Positions 9,742 through 21,178 of a stretch of 64,000 nt of DNA are shown piece by piece. The notes under the pieces are model-generated. The model ran no database searches and was not told the origin of the DNA. It saw only the letters and a list, made by a program, of their open reading frames with translations. The translations under genes were made by a program, and so were the position numbers. Location of the stretch: assembly GCA_037013495.1 (NCBI GenBank), contig CM072803.1, forward strand, positions 55,193,627 to 55,257,626. Direction: 5' to 3'. Source of the stretch: Hippophae tibetana (taxonomy: Eukaryota; Streptophyta; Magnoliopsida; Rosales; Elaeagnaceae). Within the stretch, counting starts at the first letter, position 1, and every line of letters begins with the position of its first letter.

Positions 9742-11079
9742 TTAGTCTTTGCCTTTTTGCAAATGTTCAACTAACTGTTCAACTTGAACTTCCACCTTTT
9801 TGATAGAAGCTTCCACAGAGTCCAACCGTTGATTGGTTTTAGATTGATTATCCCTACAGACTTGAATAAAAGAATTCAAGTTGTCCTCCAGGGTTGGTTT
9901 ATTGGGAATGCTTCTTGGAATAGGTGGGTGGAATTGCTGACCTGCCTGGTTTGAGCCTTGAGTGAAAGGAGGGTTGTTTTGCCTCCAAGAGAAATTTGGA
10001 TGACTTCTCCACCCAGGATTATAGGTATTTGAGTTGGGATCAAACCTTGGTCTCTGTTGATATGCTCCCAACACATTGACCTGTTCAGGTCCAGTTGTTT
10101 CTCCTTGATATGGACAGGCTTCAGTACCATGTCCCATGTTGCTATACAAACCATATTGATCATTATTGGTGTTGGTTTGTGTAGCGAGAAGGGCAACTTG
10201 CTTAGTCAGTTAAACAAGTTGTTGTTGAACTTCATTACTGGAGTCGATTTCATGAACTCCAGTTTTTCTCACTCGGGAGCTTTTCTGTTGGGAATTAGCA
10301 CCCAACATCTCAAAGAGGTTATACGTCTCTGAGGCAGTCTTTTCTCCTATTGCTCCTCCTGCAGCGTTGTCGACAATGAACTGACATTGTTGTGTAAGTC
10401 CATCGTAAAAGAATTGGTTCTGCAACTGCAGGGGAAAGCTATGATGGGGACACTGAGTGAGAAACATCTTGAACCTATCCCAAGCTTCATGGAATGGTTC
10501 TCCATCCATCTGAGAGAAAGTAGCAATCTTTCCTCTCAACTCTGATGTTTTTTGATGGGAATAGAATTTTCCCATGAATTTATTGTAAATGTTACCCCAT
10601 GTCATCAGAGAACCTGGGGGAAGTGACATCAACCAAGCTTTGGCCTTATCCTTTAGAGTGTAGGGAAAACATCTCATCCTAAGTTGATCCTCGTTTAGAA
10701 TACCGAGGGGGAATGTTTGGACCGTAGCATAGAAATCTCTCATAAAGGAAAGAGAATCTTCATTAGGTAACCCATAAAAGGAAGGAAGCATAGAAAAATG
10801 AATATTTTTAAGGTCGTAATTCCGAGCAGCCTCCCCCAACTGGATAGCGGCAGTTGCCATGCCTATTACCGGTCTTGCAAACTCTTTCATTGTGGTTTCC
10901 CTAATATGTTGGTTTTCCTCCATTTCTTTTGGTTCTAGTAAAGGATTAAGACTTGGTTCTATGTTTGGCTCAAAAACAGGTTGATGGGTAGAATCCAGTT
11001 TTGTTGACACTTGTTTAAATTTATGAAATTTATTTACATATGGTGTAAGGGGGTTTCCTAAGGATCTCCTACCACGCAT
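9742..11079 (-). pseudogene. gag1, stand-alone Gag ORF, INT1, nonsense mutation
   Basis: Same 445-codon frame as the intact gag1 of INT2, but codon 290 (CAA, Gln) is TAA at 10210-10212, a C-to-T transition on the coding strand. The product would stop after the capsid-type region (289 aa) and lose the degenerate zinc knuckle and the C-terminal segment. Translation could restart at an ATG at 10149. Thr74 of INT2 and INT3 is Met here (ACG to ATG, a CpG transition). Otherwise it matches INT2 closely, so the damage is recent. Confidence 0.9.
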
Positions 11080-11699
11080 AGACTATTGTAAACGTAAATT
11101 TAAAACTCCTGTCAACAAAATAAAAAAAAAATTTAGATAAAATTTACATGTTATTTTATACAAAACACTAAACAAAACTAGTTAAACCCTAAAAAAAAAA
11201 AAAAAAATTTTATTTTTTTTTTATTTTTTTTTGTAACATAATTAGTATTAACCAAGAGTGCTCCCAGGAAAGAATGGTGGTGCAAACGGCACCTTAAATA
11301 CCATTCTCCTAGCCAGAGCAACGTTCCCAGGAAAGACTAGTGGCACAAAGGCTTCCAAGAACTAGTCTCCTAGACAGAACTCCCTTAGATTTTTACTTTT
11401 TATGTTATTTAGTTAATTAGGTATAAATTCAAGTAATGTTTTTTTTTTGGTTTTTTTTTTTTTTACTATTTATGAACGGTAAATTTTTTTACTTCAAATT
11501 TCAAATTTCTAAATTATTTTAAAAAAAAAATTATTATTATTTTTTTTATTTTTTATTTTTTATTTTTTTTTATTTTTTTATTTTTTTATTTTTTTTTTAT
11601 TATGAATTTTGAAATTTGATTATTATTAAAATATCACAATTATTTACAGCACAAAAATGTTTTTAAAATTTTGATAAATAATTTAAAAACGCTATTCCT
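11080..11699 (-). other. INT1 leader between primer site and gag1
   Basis: About 620 bp of very AT-rich DNA with several A/T homopolymers (around 11190-11235 and 11440-11600). The only complex part is 11261-11375, two tandem stem-loops described separately. No protein-coding potential is seen. In this group of elements the leader is the natural place for RNA packaging and dimerisation signals. Confidence 0.7.
11266..11371 (-). other. Two tandem covarying stem-loops in the leader, INT1
   Basis: Hairpin A (11266-11310): AGGA, AA, GAATGGT pairs with ACCATTC, TCCT. Hairpin B (11329-11371): AGGA, AA, GACTAGT pairs with ACTAGTC, TCCT. Each has 11 base pairs interrupted by the same 2-nt bulge, and both are flanked by CCC on the AGGA side and AG after TCCT. 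Between A and B two stem positions differ and both partners changed to keep pairing. Hairpin A also has an inner stem GGTGC/GCACC. Paired change in both arms argues for selected RNA structure; packaging or dimerisation is my inference. Confidence 0.65.
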
Positions 11700-11717
11700 T
11701 CCCCGGCAACGGCGCCA
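11700..11717 (-). other. Primer binding site (tRNA-Asp type), INT1
   Basis: On the minus strand this is TGGCGCCGTTGCCGGGGA, complementary to the 3' end of plant tRNA-Asp as I know it, and the usual primer site of Athila elements. It lies 6 nt downstream of the LTR2 3' end. Confidence 0.85.
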
Positions 11718-11723
11718 AAAACT

Positions 11724-13782
11724 TGATGAACGAAAACCGGCATCGCCGATTCCCGCAAATACTTTGGTTTTAATATTTATAAAACTCTCGCAAGTGCACG
11801 AATCATTTCGTAGAAAATGATAAGTATACTCCCAAGGTCGATCTAAGGAAGGAATGTATGTGGTTTTTAACTTATTATTCAACCTTTTAAAAACGAAATT
11901 AAATCCTAAACATCCTGTCACGATAGTTTGGTTTTTGTGTTCCTAATCTAATAACATAAAATAAAACATATATACAGATTAATTAAATATAATCTAAAAT
12001 CATAAAAATAAACATAGATACAAATTCAAATAATTATCTAGAAATAAACATATATACGGATTCAATAAATGTTCATGCAAATTTTTATCATTTATATTAG
12101 CGGAGTATTTATGGATATAATAACTAAATTAATTATGCTTGCTCATATTAACTAGGTTATTAAAGATATAAATTGACATTTTATTGATTCTCTCTTTTTT
12201 ATATAAATACCACCTTTGGTGGGGTTAGATATTCTTTGTTAACTAAACAAATCAATTAACACCTATGGGTGGGGTTGATAACTAATATGCTTAATTAAAT
12301 TAATTCCTTTTTCTAAGAGATTGAAAATGAACCATTTAAATGCCACCTTTGGTGGGGTTAGACAGTTTAAACTTTATTCAAGGTGTCCAAATTAAACCTA
12401 AGAATTTAATTATCCGAGTACTAACTTTCAAGTTTTAAAACCACTATTGAAAACATGTTGTCAATACATTTTCTCATAATAATTCTTATAAAAACTTTTG
12501 AAATAGAGTTTCACTCTAACTACCGGGCGATTGTACCAACAAATAAAAGAGCACTACTCTAAATTAGACCGGATAACTAAACCTTAAAATCTAATTTTCG
12601 GGTTTAAGTTTGTAATGAAAAATAATATATTTCTCTCTAACATTCTTAATATAAAATCTTGAATAAAAACAAAATCAATTCATTTTAAAGATTTTTACCT
12701 ATTTAATATTTCGCAAGCATAACAACGTCGTTATTACATCATTTTTACTAAACAGCTAGCATAGTTAAATTTAACCACAGACAAGTTGAATATAACATGT
12801 AAGAATAAAGCATAAAAATAACTGTAAAGAAAATAAAATCCTTACAGAACTTCGACGCTATTCCCGTTGCTAGAAAACCTCCGAGCGGAATTTGCACTTC
12901 CATATATTGAATCAAAAATCTAAATTATTACAAAAACATTACAAGTTCCTCTCAAAAAGAGAAGAACACTAAACCTAAGAGAATTGAACTAAAAACTAAG
13001 AGAAAAACTAAGAAAAGCTTAGAAACTTAGAAAGAAACTAAGAGAAACTAAAAACTAAGAAATGAGAGAAAGAAAGAAGAGAGAAGTGAGTTTTGAAGGT
13101 GTGTTTTGAAGTGAATGGAAGGGGGGTATTTATAGGTGAGGATGGAGAGAAAAAATGAGTAAAAAAATGTTAAAAAAATATTAAAAAATGTAAAAACGCG
13201 TATTGGACTTGCTGATGTCATCAATGACGTCAGCATGACGTCACAGGGGCGGCTGCACGTGAAAAATGGGGCGAAAACGCGTTGGGCGCGCGGATGGGCG
13301 GCTGCTGGGCGCTGCGCGCGCGCGCTGGGGCTGTCGCTGCGCGCAGCTCGGCGCGCGTGAACAGTGCCAGCGCGCTGCGTTGCGCGCAGCTGGGCATGCC
13401 AGCGCGCGCGGGCGCGCGCGGGATGGGGCGCTGGGGCGCGCTGGGGCGCGCGCGGCTGGGCGCCCGGCCGGGCTGCGACGCGCGATTTCCGTCTTTTTGA
13501 CATTTTTGACCTTTTCGACCCATTTCGTCCGATTTTTCCATGTTTGTTGACCTTTTCTCACTTATTTATTGATATATTTGTGATGTATTGCTTCAAATAT
13601 TCCTCTTTAAGTCTTTACATTGCGTTTTTAAGCCAAAATACCTGAAAAACAATAAAAATACCCGTGATTCCGAAAAAGACAAATTTATATAAATATATGA
13701 TAAAACATATAAATATATGTATTTTTAATCAATTACAGTACATAAAATCATGGTTATTTTAGTGCTTTTTGAGCACTCATCA
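11724..13782 (-). repeat. LTR2, inner, 2059 bp
   Basis: Shared LTR: 5' LTR of INT1 and 3' LTR of INT2. It has INT1's primer site on the left and INT2's polypurine tract on the right, and no target duplication. By eye it is identical to LTR3. It differs from LTR1 by C for T near 13516 and A for G near 13560. Confidence 0.95.
13127..13261 (-). promoter_or_regulatory. LTR2 promoter
   Basis: TATAAATA at 13127-13134 (minus), TGATGTCA at 13213-13220, TGACGTCA at 13225-13232 and 13236-13243, and CACGTG at 13256-13261, with spacing identical to LTR1. This copy would drive INT1. Confidence 0.6.
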
Positions 13783-13794
13783 CAACCCCCAACC
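13783..13794 (-). other. Polypurine tract of INT2
   Basis: GGTTGGGGGTTG on the minus strand, abutting LTR2. Confidence 0.85.
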
Positions 13795-14622
13795 AGCTTC
13801 TTGCTAGTCTCTTAGCAAGAGAAGCGATAAAAGCTAAAAATTAAACTATCCTAAATCACTTTCGTGGATTGAAACGGTTGCATTTAGCCTATGCAACAAG
13901 CCGTTAAACCCCTAGGTTGCCCTAGTGGACGAGTTTGAGTCTCGTGAGGGTTTTCAGTAATGATACCCACAAACATTGAACTAAATGTAAAGATAAAAAC
14001 AATCAAATCAAAAATTAAAATTACAACACAATCAAAAATTAATTTAAGAGTAAAAGAACACAACATATCACAAAAATATCTCATACTTTTTAATCTCCTT
14101 TAAGATCATAATTAAAATCTCAAGCATAAGTTATTTTAATCTCTTTAAACAATCATGATTTTATTACAATAATTAGTCGAAAATCATTTTCATATTTCAT
14201 TTCAAAAATGTATCAATTTAATTTTACCCAATTTCAGTGTCATGAATCAGTATTCGCTTCGACTCTATTCCTCACAAGTCAATACTCTCAAAGCACTGAA
14301 TCCTATGGGTTCAAACACTCATACTAATTTATATGCGAAAGAGTTGATGTATAGAAATGAACTAATATGTTCGCATATGTATAAAGAATAAAGGCTCAAA
14401 GTGTTATTTTAACATTGATCTCATGAAAGGAATCGAATGTATAAATTATAAAGATATCAGATACAAAAATTATTTTCATGCATAAATCAAACTCATTAAG
14501 AAAGAATTTCAAGATATATGCTTTAACAAATGAAGAAATTGCAATGACTTTTTAGGGAATTACTTCCTATATCTTTCTTTTGTAATTAGCCTTTACTCAC
14601 AACTTTGTAGGCAATGTGGGTC

Positions 14623-14710
14623 ATAGTATGTAGATGATACTATTTTTTTATCTCTCTATTTTTTTTTTTATTTTTTTTTTAGAGAGTCAACCCATGTACA
14701 GATTGTACAT
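14623..14710 (-). other. Cluster of three hairpins, INT2
   Basis: The same three perfect 7-bp inverted repeats as at 3185-3273; only the T runs in the middle loop differ. Confidence 0.55.
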
Positions 14711-15305
14711 TTTTTTGGATTTTGGTGAGTGGTTAATTTTTTTTGGCTTTTCTGTTTGATCTTGGTTTAAGTAACCCCAGATATGTCTTTTTGTTTTTGT
14801 AACAGTCATGCATAAATGAGATATAAGCATATACTATCAATTTCTACTCAAATCATTTAATCTAAGCAAAAATAATAATAATCAAAAATATATGATACTC
14901 TATTAAGATGAGAAAAAAAAATTCATACATTCAATGCTAATACCTATAGAGATCATCTAAACTTTTTGAATAAATAAGAAATGTGTTTGGAGTAGAAAAA
15001 ATATATATTTCACTCTGAATAAAAGAAATTAGGCTCAAATTATATCTCACAAGGGTAGTCTCCACTAAAAAAAAAAAAATTCATAAACACCGATTTTGGG
15101 TTTAATATAATTTCCACATTTTATCAAGAAATACTAGTTATGACAAAAACTAACTAATTATCAAAAATAATTACAAAATATTTCATGATATGTTTTCAAA
15201 AATTAATCTAATAGTACCAAAGACTTTAACTATTTACTTAAATTTGATTTAAAGATATGATACATTTTTGTGATAAATTTTTTTATATATAGCATGGTAA
15301 CTTTT

Positions 15306-15319
15306 CACCACCCCCAACC
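15306..15319 (-). other. Second polypurine-like tract, INT2
   Basis: GGTTGGGGGTGGTG on the minus strand, as in INT1. Confidence 0.45.
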
Positions 15320-15602
15320 TAGAACTTACATTGTCCTCAATGTAACAACTGTAAATTAAAGATAAAGAGAAAAGAGGAGAAAGATTACCTATTTCTTGAG
15401 AATGTGTAAGTAGTAATGAAGAAATGCAGGTGCATCCATCATATTCATCATTAAAGTGTATACAGACAGATCGCTGTGAACTTCTAACATCTCAACAAAT
15501 ATTTTAGTTTTAACAATTTTAAAAATTATTCACATACAAGTAAACTAAAATAAACAATAAAATTAAGTAAATAAAACAAATAACAAAAAATTACCTAACA
15601 TG

Positions 15603-15650
15603 ATGGGTTGCCTCCCATCCAGCGCTTAGTTTAACGTCTTAGCAAGACGT
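15603..15650 (-). other. Stem-loop pair after the polyprotein, INT2
   Basis: ATGGG/CCCAT followed by ACGTCTT/AAGACGT, identical to 4165-4212. Confidence 0.6.
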
Positions 15651-15662
15651 ATCTTTTTGGTG

Positions 15663-18600
15663 CTAAGGGTTACTCAGCCAAATGCAATCCATTTCAGCAA
15701 TGTTGTTTGGTTCTTCCACATAAGGCTTGACACGATGGCCATTAACTTTGAACGTTTTTTGTGTCTTGGAGTCCAATAGTTCTACTACTCCATGTTCAGA
15801 TACCTGAACTATTTTGAATGGTCCATCCCATCTTGATCTTAGCTTTCCTGGAAACAATCTCAAACGAGAGTTAAATAAAAGAACTTTCATTCCAGGGTGA
15901 AGAGTCTTAGGAACTAGCCTCTTGTCATGATAGCGCTTAGTACGCTCCTTGTATAATTTGGCATTCTCATAGGCTTCATTCCTAATTTCTTCCAACTCAT
16001 GAAGCTGGAGTACTCGTTTTTCACCTGCTTTATCTAAATCCATGTTTAGCTCTTTAATTGCCCAATAAGCCTTGTGTTCAAGTTCAACTGGAAGGTGGCA
16101 CGCTTTCCCAAAGATTAACCGGTAAGGGCTCATCCCAATAGGTGTTTTGTAAGCGGTGCGGTATGCCCATAAGGCATCATTTAACTTAAATGCCCAATCC
16201 TTCCTTGAAGGACGCACAGTGTGTTCCAGTATTCCCTTGATTTGCCTATTACTTACTTCCACTAATCCGGAAGTTTGAGGATGATATGGAGTAGCTACCT
16301 TATGTGTGATGTTGTACTTGTTTAGTACTCCATCAAAGAGTTTGTTACAAAAATGGCTACCTCCATCACTTATTATAGCTCTAGGCGTTCCGAACCTACT
16401 GAATATGAAATCTTTCAAGAATTTCACAACAACATTAGCATCATTGGTTTTGGTGGGGATAGCTTCTACCCACTTGGACACATAATCCACAGCAACCAAA
16501 ATGTATTGAAAACCATTAGATGGGGGAAAAGGACCCATAAAGTCAATCCCTCATACGTCAAAGAGTTCAACAACTAAATTAGATGTCAAAGGCATTTCAT
16601 CTCTTTTGCTTATGTTTCCTGTTCTTTGACATCTATCACATTGTGCACAAAACATATGAGCATCTTTAAAAAGAGTGGGCCAAAAGAATCCAGACTGTAA
16701 TATCTTACGGGCTGTCTTTTCTCCTCCAAAATGACCCCCACAATGAAGTTCATGACAAAAAGTCAGAATGCTCTTATGTTCTTCTTCAGGTACACATCTC
16801 CGGATGACTTGATCTTGACCAATCTTGTATAAATAAGGGTCATCCCAGAAATAGTCCTTAATAGTTTTAAAAAACCTTTTCTTCTCCTGATATGAAGTGT
16901 TAGGTCGCAAAACACCAGTGGCAAGATAGTTTACAATATCAGCGTACCATGGGTTCGGACCTATGAAAAATAACTGTTCATCAGGAAAGGTTTCAACTAT
17001 ATCGTCATTACTCTCATCTTTAAGAGAATTAAAGTCAGAAATCAACCTAGACAAATGGTCAGCTACTAAGTTTTCACTGCCTTTCTTATCCTTGATTTCT
17101 AGGTCAAATTCTTGTAAGAGTAAGACCCACCTGATTAACCTTGGCTTGGCATTTGGTTTACTTAATAGGTATCTTAAAGCAGCATGATCAGAATGCACAA
17201 TCACTTTAGATCCTACTAAATAAGACCGAAATTTGTCTAAAGAGAATACTATAGCCAAGAATTCCTTTTCAGTGGTGGTGTAATTCATCTGGGCATCATT
17301 GAGTGTTTTGCTAGCATAGTAGATGACATGTAAACGCTTTTCCACTCTTTGTCCCAGGACTGCTCCTATTGCATAATCAGAAGCGTCACACATTATTTCA
17401 AAGGGTAAAGACCAGTTTGGTGCCATTATAACAGGGGTAGATGTGAGTTTATCTTTCAAGGTATTAAAGGAGGTAAGGCAGTCATTGTTGAAATCAAAAT
17501 CAGCATCTTTGGATAGCAAGTTACATAATGGACGACTTATTTTAGAGAAATCTTTAATAAATCGTCTGTAGAATCCTGCATGTCCCAAGAAGCTTCTTAT
17601 CCCCTTCACAGATGTAGGGGGAGGTAGTTTGGATATCAATTCAACTTTTGCCTTATCAACTTCAATACCCTTGTTTGAAATTATATGTCCTAAAACTATC
17701 CCTTGTTGAACCATAAAATGACTTTTCTCCCAACTAAGGGTTAGATTGCATTCAATGCATCTTTCTAAAACCAAAGTCAATTTATGTAAGCAATCATCAA
17801 ATGAGTTCCCAAAGACAGAGAAATCGTCCATGAAAATCTCAATGAATTTTTCCACCATGTCCGAGAAAATGGATATCATGCATCTCTGGAACGTGGCAGG
17901 GGCATTGCATAACCCAAATGGCATTCTGCGAAAAGCAAATGTCCCAAAAGGACATGTAAATGTGGTCTTTTCCTGATCTTCTGGTGCTATGGGTACTTGA
18001 TAATATCCAGACAGTCCATCCAAAAAACAGTAAAATTCGTGCCCAGCTAATCTTTCCAACATTTGATCAATGAATGGAAGAGGAAAGTGATCCTTTTTCG
18101 TATATAAATTTAGTTTCCTAAAATCTATACACATTCTCCATCCAGTGATTATTCTAGTGGGCACTAATTCACTTTTGTCATTCTTAACAACTGTTATCCC
18201 AGATTTCTTTGGTACCACATGCACTGGACTAACCCACTTACTATCTGCAATAGGGTAGATAATCCCTTCTTCTAATAATTTAAGAATTTCCTTCTTAACT
18301 ACCTCTTGCATGTTTGGGTTTAGTCTTCTTTGGGCCTCTCGTACAGGTTTAGCACCGTCCTCCAAGTTGATCTTGTGCATACACATTGTTGGACTAATGC
18401 CTCTTATATCCCCTATACTCCAACCTATAGATTTCTTAAACTGTTTAAGCACTTTGATGAGTTCCTTTTCTTGTGGTTTGGTCAAGGTTGAAGAAATTAT
18501 CACTGGATAAGTTTCCCCTTCTCCCAAAAACACATATTTTAAGTGCTCAGGTAAGTCTTTGAGTTCAAGTTCAGGTGGATTGGCCTCTTTAATAGATGAA

Positions 18601-20834
18601 GAACTGGGTAGATTTAAAAGTGTACTAGATTTTGTCATCACTTCATTATTGTCTAGTTGTTCAAGGTACCCCTTTATTTCCTCATCTACATCTTCTTCAA
18701 CCTTTTCAAGTGTAAGAACGGTTTCAAGCTTGTCTTCTATTCTGGTTCGGAAAAAGGTGTTTTGGACAAGATTATCCAAAGGATCAACATCGAATATTTC
18801 ATCGATGGCAGAAATAGAAGGGAAAGGTGAAGAATCAAAAACTTTAAAATGAACAGTCTCTCCTAAGACTGTCATTGTCAAATTTCCATCTTGGACATCA
18901 ATAATAGTTTTAGTAGTTGCCATAAATGGTCTACCAAGCAATATTGTGTGCTCTCTGTCCAATGCTGGATTTTCTTGCATATCCAGAACCACAAAGTCAA
19001 CAGGTATTATCAGTTTGTCTACCTGTACCAAAACATCCTCAACTATTCCCTCTGGATATTTAAGAGATCTATCTGCAAGTTGAAGGGACATAGTTGTGGG
19101 TTTTAAATCCCCTAGATTGAGTTGTAAGAATATAGAGTAGGGCATCAAATTTATACTAGCACCTAAATCAAGCATTGCTTTAGCAACCTTCTTATCCCCC
19201 ATAGTTATGTTTATAATAAAACTTCCAGGGTCTTTCAACTTAGGGGGTAGTTTGTGCTGAAGTACAGCGCTAGAAATTTCTGATACTACTACTCGTTCAT
19301 TCTGTTCATACCTCCTTTTCTTAGTGTTCAATTCTTTGAAAAACTTGGCATATGAGGGCACATTCATGATCACTTCTAATAGTGGTAAATTGATATTTAC
19401 TTTAGAGAGCATATTAAAAAGATCATTGAATTGCTTATCTTGTTTGGATTCTTTCAACCGGTGGGGAAAAGGTACTTGTATCTGGTGTGGTTCTGTTGTC
19501 TTTTGAATTTTGGGGGTGTCAGATGACCCCCCAATGAGTTTTTCAGAAGGCTTGTTAAGTTTAACACTTGTCTCTCCTTTTTGCGAGATTAGAATATCGC
19601 CTTCTTTGTTACCGGAACTACAAGGTAGATTGTTAGAGATTTCAGGTAAACTGGTATTGACTACCTTACCTCTTCGAAGGGTTCTAACATCCTTTGCTTG
19701 TTCTGGTTGACTGGGCAACTTTCCTGGTTCTTTCTTTTGCATTTGTTCAGCCAGTTGCCCAACTTTAGATTCAATCCTTTTAACCGAAGCCTCCATGGTG
19801 TTCAACCTTTGATTAGTCATCAATTGGTTGTCACGACTAACTTGAATAAAAGCATTCAAGCTATCTTCTAAGGTTGGCTTAAAAGATTGGCTTGGTGGGT
19901 AAGGGTGGTTGTTATCTGACCTTAGTGTTGGATATTGGGTGTAGGCTGGGTGATTATAGGTGTTTGGATGATATCTTTGAAAAGATTGAACTTCCTCTAT
20001 GGCATCGACACTAGAATCACAAGTATTTGAACAATTATGAGTACCATGCCCAATTGAACAACACACTTCACATACCTCTTGATTTGAAATTTGGTGGGAA
20101 GTGAGGAATTTCACTTGTTTAGTCAATTCAGCAAGTTGCAAGGTTATCTCATTATCAGAGCCGACTTCATTGACCTTTGCTTTCCTTCTACCACCTCTTT
20201 GTTGGGAATTAGAACCCAACAGCTCATAAAGATTATAGGTTTCCTCTGCGGTCTTTTCTCCTACAGCACCTCCAGCAGCATTATCAACCATGTATTGACT
20301 CTGTAGTGTCAATCCATCATAAAAGAATTGGTTTTGTAGCTGTAAGGGAAAGCTATGATTTTGACATTGAATGAAAAGGAGTTTGAATCGTTCCCAAGCT
20401 TCATGAAAGGGCTCTTCATTCATTTGAGAAAATGTTGCTATCTTTGTTCTTAGATCAACAGTCTTTTGATGGGAATAGAACCTACCCATAAAAATTTCAT
20501 AGACTGCCTCCCAAGTTTTAAGAGAACCTGACTGTAGAGTAATGAACCATGACCAAGCTTTATCTTTGAGAGTGTAAGGAAAACACCTCATCCTAAGTTG
20601 ATCTTCATTAATTGCATGTAGTGGAAAGGTTTGGACAATAGCATAGAATTCTCGAATGAAATGCAAAGGGTCTTCATTAGGGATACCGTAAAAGGAAGGC
20701 AACAAAGAATAATGAATCCTTTTCAATTCATAATTCCTTGCAGCCTCTTGTAATTGGATACCGGAAGTTACATTGCCAATGATTGGCATTGTATATTCTT
20801 TCATCTTTTTCCGCCTATCTTCAGCATCTCCCAT
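15663..20834 (-). pseudogene. Polyprotein of INT2, broken by a stop in integrase
   Basis: The reading frame has the same 1,724 codons as INT1, but Trp1428 (TGG) is TGA at 16551-16553. Translation would end at residue 1427, three residues before the first catalytic integrase Asp (D1431). Gag, protease, RT, RNase H and the integrase zinc finger remain, while the whole integrase catalytic core and GPY/F region are lost. The remainder stays open downstream (15663-16538 from an internal Met). It also has R1538H. Both changes are C:G to T:A transitions, as expected from cytosine deamination. This copy could supply Gag and RT but could not integrate on its own. Confidence 0.93.
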
Positions 20835-20959
20835 GGTTGTTTGTAGTTGAAAATGATCCTCCTCCTATTGTGTATCAACATTTTGCTTTTAGTAGATATC
20901 TCTAAGAAATATGTATAACTTGATAAAACGTAAAAGCAAAAAGTGCAAGGAACCTAATA

Positions 20960-20991
<32 letters not shown>

Positions 20992-21047
20992 AGCGAATGG
21001 ACAGAATTTTTGAAACAAACGAATTTTATTTCATCTGAATTTTTATT
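20960..21047 (-). terminator. Internal poly(A) signals plus A25 tract, INT2
   Basis: AATAAA on the minus strand at 21042-21047 and 21025-21030, then 25 A (20960-20984). This lies behind the one gag1 that is intact in its original form. Confidence 0.45.
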
Positions 21048-21079
21048 ACACGCAAACTAAAACAAAGGAAAATACAATA

Positions 21080-21129
21080 ATGGGTGACCTCCCATACAGG
21101 ACTAAAATTTAGCGTCTTCTAGTAAGACG
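21080..21129 (-). other. Stem-loop pair after gag1, INT2
   Basis: ATGGG/CCCAT and CGTCTT/AAGACG, identical to 9643-9692. Confidence 0.6.
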
Positions 21130-21178
21130 TTGCTTGGAGATTGCAGAATGAAAAACTCAATGTCTCCTCTTCATTGAA

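Larger units (their letters stand above)
13795..15662 (-). other. INT2 3' non-coding region
   Basis: Matches the INT1 counterpart nearly base for base, with changes mainly in homopolymer length (for example T11-A-T10 in the second hairpin of the cluster). No gene is seen. Confidence 0.75.
20835..21178 (-). other. INT2 spacer between gag1 and the polyprotein
   Basis: 344 bp with the same order of parts as INT1: stem-loop pair, AATAAA words, A tract and a short lead to the polyprotein ATG. Confidence 0.6.

Noticed and set aside
9876-10332. Frames of 91-106 codons overlapping gag1 on both strands
   Set aside because: Frame shadows of gag1, carried along unchanged with it.
11200-11640. Leader homopolymer and TA-rich tracts as a functional element
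   Set aside because: Long A/T runs vary slightly between copies and look like slippage; nothing beyond composition supports a role.
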